From assembly GCA_003446975.1 (NCBI GenBank), contig DMAP01000242.1:1-6244 (forward strand): DNA of 6,244 nucleotides, in the 5' to 3' direction. The first letter of the stretch is position 1. Every line of letters begins with the position of its first letter. Under the pieces are notes generated by a model. It saw only the letters and a list, made by a program, of their open reading frames with translations. It was not told the origin of the DNA and searched no databases. Shown piece by piece: positions 5,967-6,244 of the stretch. The stretch is from Clostridiales bacterium. GTDB taxonomy: Bacteria > Bacillota > Clostridia > Tissierellales > Dethiosulfatibacteraceae. The translations under genes were made by a program, and so were the position numbers.

Positions 5967-6062
5967 TTGTTCATTTAAAGGGATTCCATTAGTTGTTTCA
6001 GAAATTTTTTTAATGATAGCACCAACCTTTTAGCAAACTTTCCGCATGTTATTATCAGAATA

Positions 6063-6091
6063 ATTGTAACACAATACTGCCTCTAATTCAA
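6063..6091 (-). promoter_or_regulatory. Sigma-A-type promoter for the six-gene operon
   Basis: On the minus strand TTGAAT (6091-6086) and TACAAT (6068-6063) are separated by exactly 17 bases. Transcription would begin near 6056, leaving a leader of about 40 nt before the candidate start region of the exporter gene at 6014-6017. It lies just downstream of a hairpin terminator, as expected for the start of a new transcription unit. Confidence 0.7.
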
Positions 6092-6117
6092 AGCAACAAC
6101 AGTATCGACTCCAATCA

Positions 6118-6141
6118 ACAAAACAACCCCTTCGGGCTGTT
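6118..6141 (-). terminator. Intrinsic terminator of an upstream gene outside the window
   Basis: On the minus strand AACAGCCC (6141-6134) and GGGTTGTT (6129-6122) form an 8-bp stem, one pair being G-U, with a 4-base GAAG loop. It is followed by a moderately T-rich TTGTTGATT. It should end transcription coming from beyond the right edge. Confidence 0.65.
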
Positions 6142-6244
6142 ATAGCGCTTTGAAACAATATTAGATTAGGAGTATGACTTCACTGTTAAATCAAGTGGTG
6201 ATGCTTTTTTTGGTATTATTTCCGGAATACCAACGATAAATCAT
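6142..6244. other. Region without a supported gene; possible 3' end of an upstream minus-strand gene
   Basis: One minus-strand frame is open from the right edge to a TGA near 6191-6193 (it would end SGNNTKKSITT), but it is too short to identify. A second frame (VGIPEIIPKKASPLDL) reads like protein but is closed by a stop at the window edge. Neither is supported enough to call. Confidence 0.3.
6210..6233. repeat. Perfect 8-bp inverted repeat
   Basis: TTGGTATT (6210-6217) and AATACCAA (6226-6233) are separated by eight bases. A run of seven T's (6204-6210) abuts it on its left on the plus strand. That makes A's follow the stem on the minus strand, so it is not a terminator for minus-strand genes. 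It could be an operator-like site or chance. Confidence 0.4.

Noticed and set aside
6174..6239. Plus-strand 21-codon ORF (MTSLLNQVVMLFLV...) preceded by AGGAG
   Set aside because: The AGGAG is only one or two bases from the ATG, the peptide is very short, and it overlaps an inverted repeat; no independent support.
1..6244. CRISPR array, tRNA, rRNA or transposase
   Set aside because: No regularly spaced repeats, tRNA-like cloverleaf, rRNA sequence or transposase/integrase reading frame was seen on either strand.

Overview
The window looks like chromosomal DNA from a low-GC Gram-positive bacterium, most likely of the Clostridia (Bacillota). The grounds are strong GGAGG-type ribosome binding sites, AT-rich spacers, sigma-A-like promoters, and a bacterial-type S10 protein. 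I cannot place the genus from sequence alone. All supported genes lie on the minus strand, so transcription runs from high to low coordinates.

Right end (about 6034-6244): no supported gene. It holds a hairpin terminator for something further upstream (6118-6141), an inverted repeat at 6210-6233, and a good promoter (6063-6091) that should drive the next block.

Middle (992-6017): six closely spaced minus-strand genes that look like one operon. In transcription order they are a MATE-fold 12-helix exporter-like protein, an unrecognised acidic 161-aa protein joined to it by an ATGA stop/start overlap, a small VOC (glyoxalase/bleomycin-resistance fold) protein, a uridine-kinase-like P-loop kinase, a CoA-disulfide reductase-family flavoprotein, and a class I SAM methyltransferase that starts with TTG. 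Gaps between the other genes are 33-48 bp. A hairpin terminator (about 786-832) ends the block. The reductase, VOC protein and exporter would fit a thiol, electrophile or xenobiotic stress role, but no shared pathway can be proven from the sequence.

Left end (1-742): the start of the S10 ribosomal protein operon. It has a promoter at 714-742, a leader of roughly 185 nt with hairpins, rpsJ (S10), and the first 42 codons of rplC (L3), which runs off the window.

The two most unusual points are as follows. (1) The 3' end of the reductase gene and its downstream hairpin are repeated just beyond the methyltransferase, so the methyltransferase sits between two copies like an inserted cassette; one copy is interrupted by 41 extra bases. 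(2) The exporter reading frame has no conventional start codon in a sensible place: an in-frame TAA closes it upstream, and coding character appears to extend past the first TTG to an ATC/ATT region behind a weak ribosome binding site. I found no clear new defence, CRISPR or mobile system.
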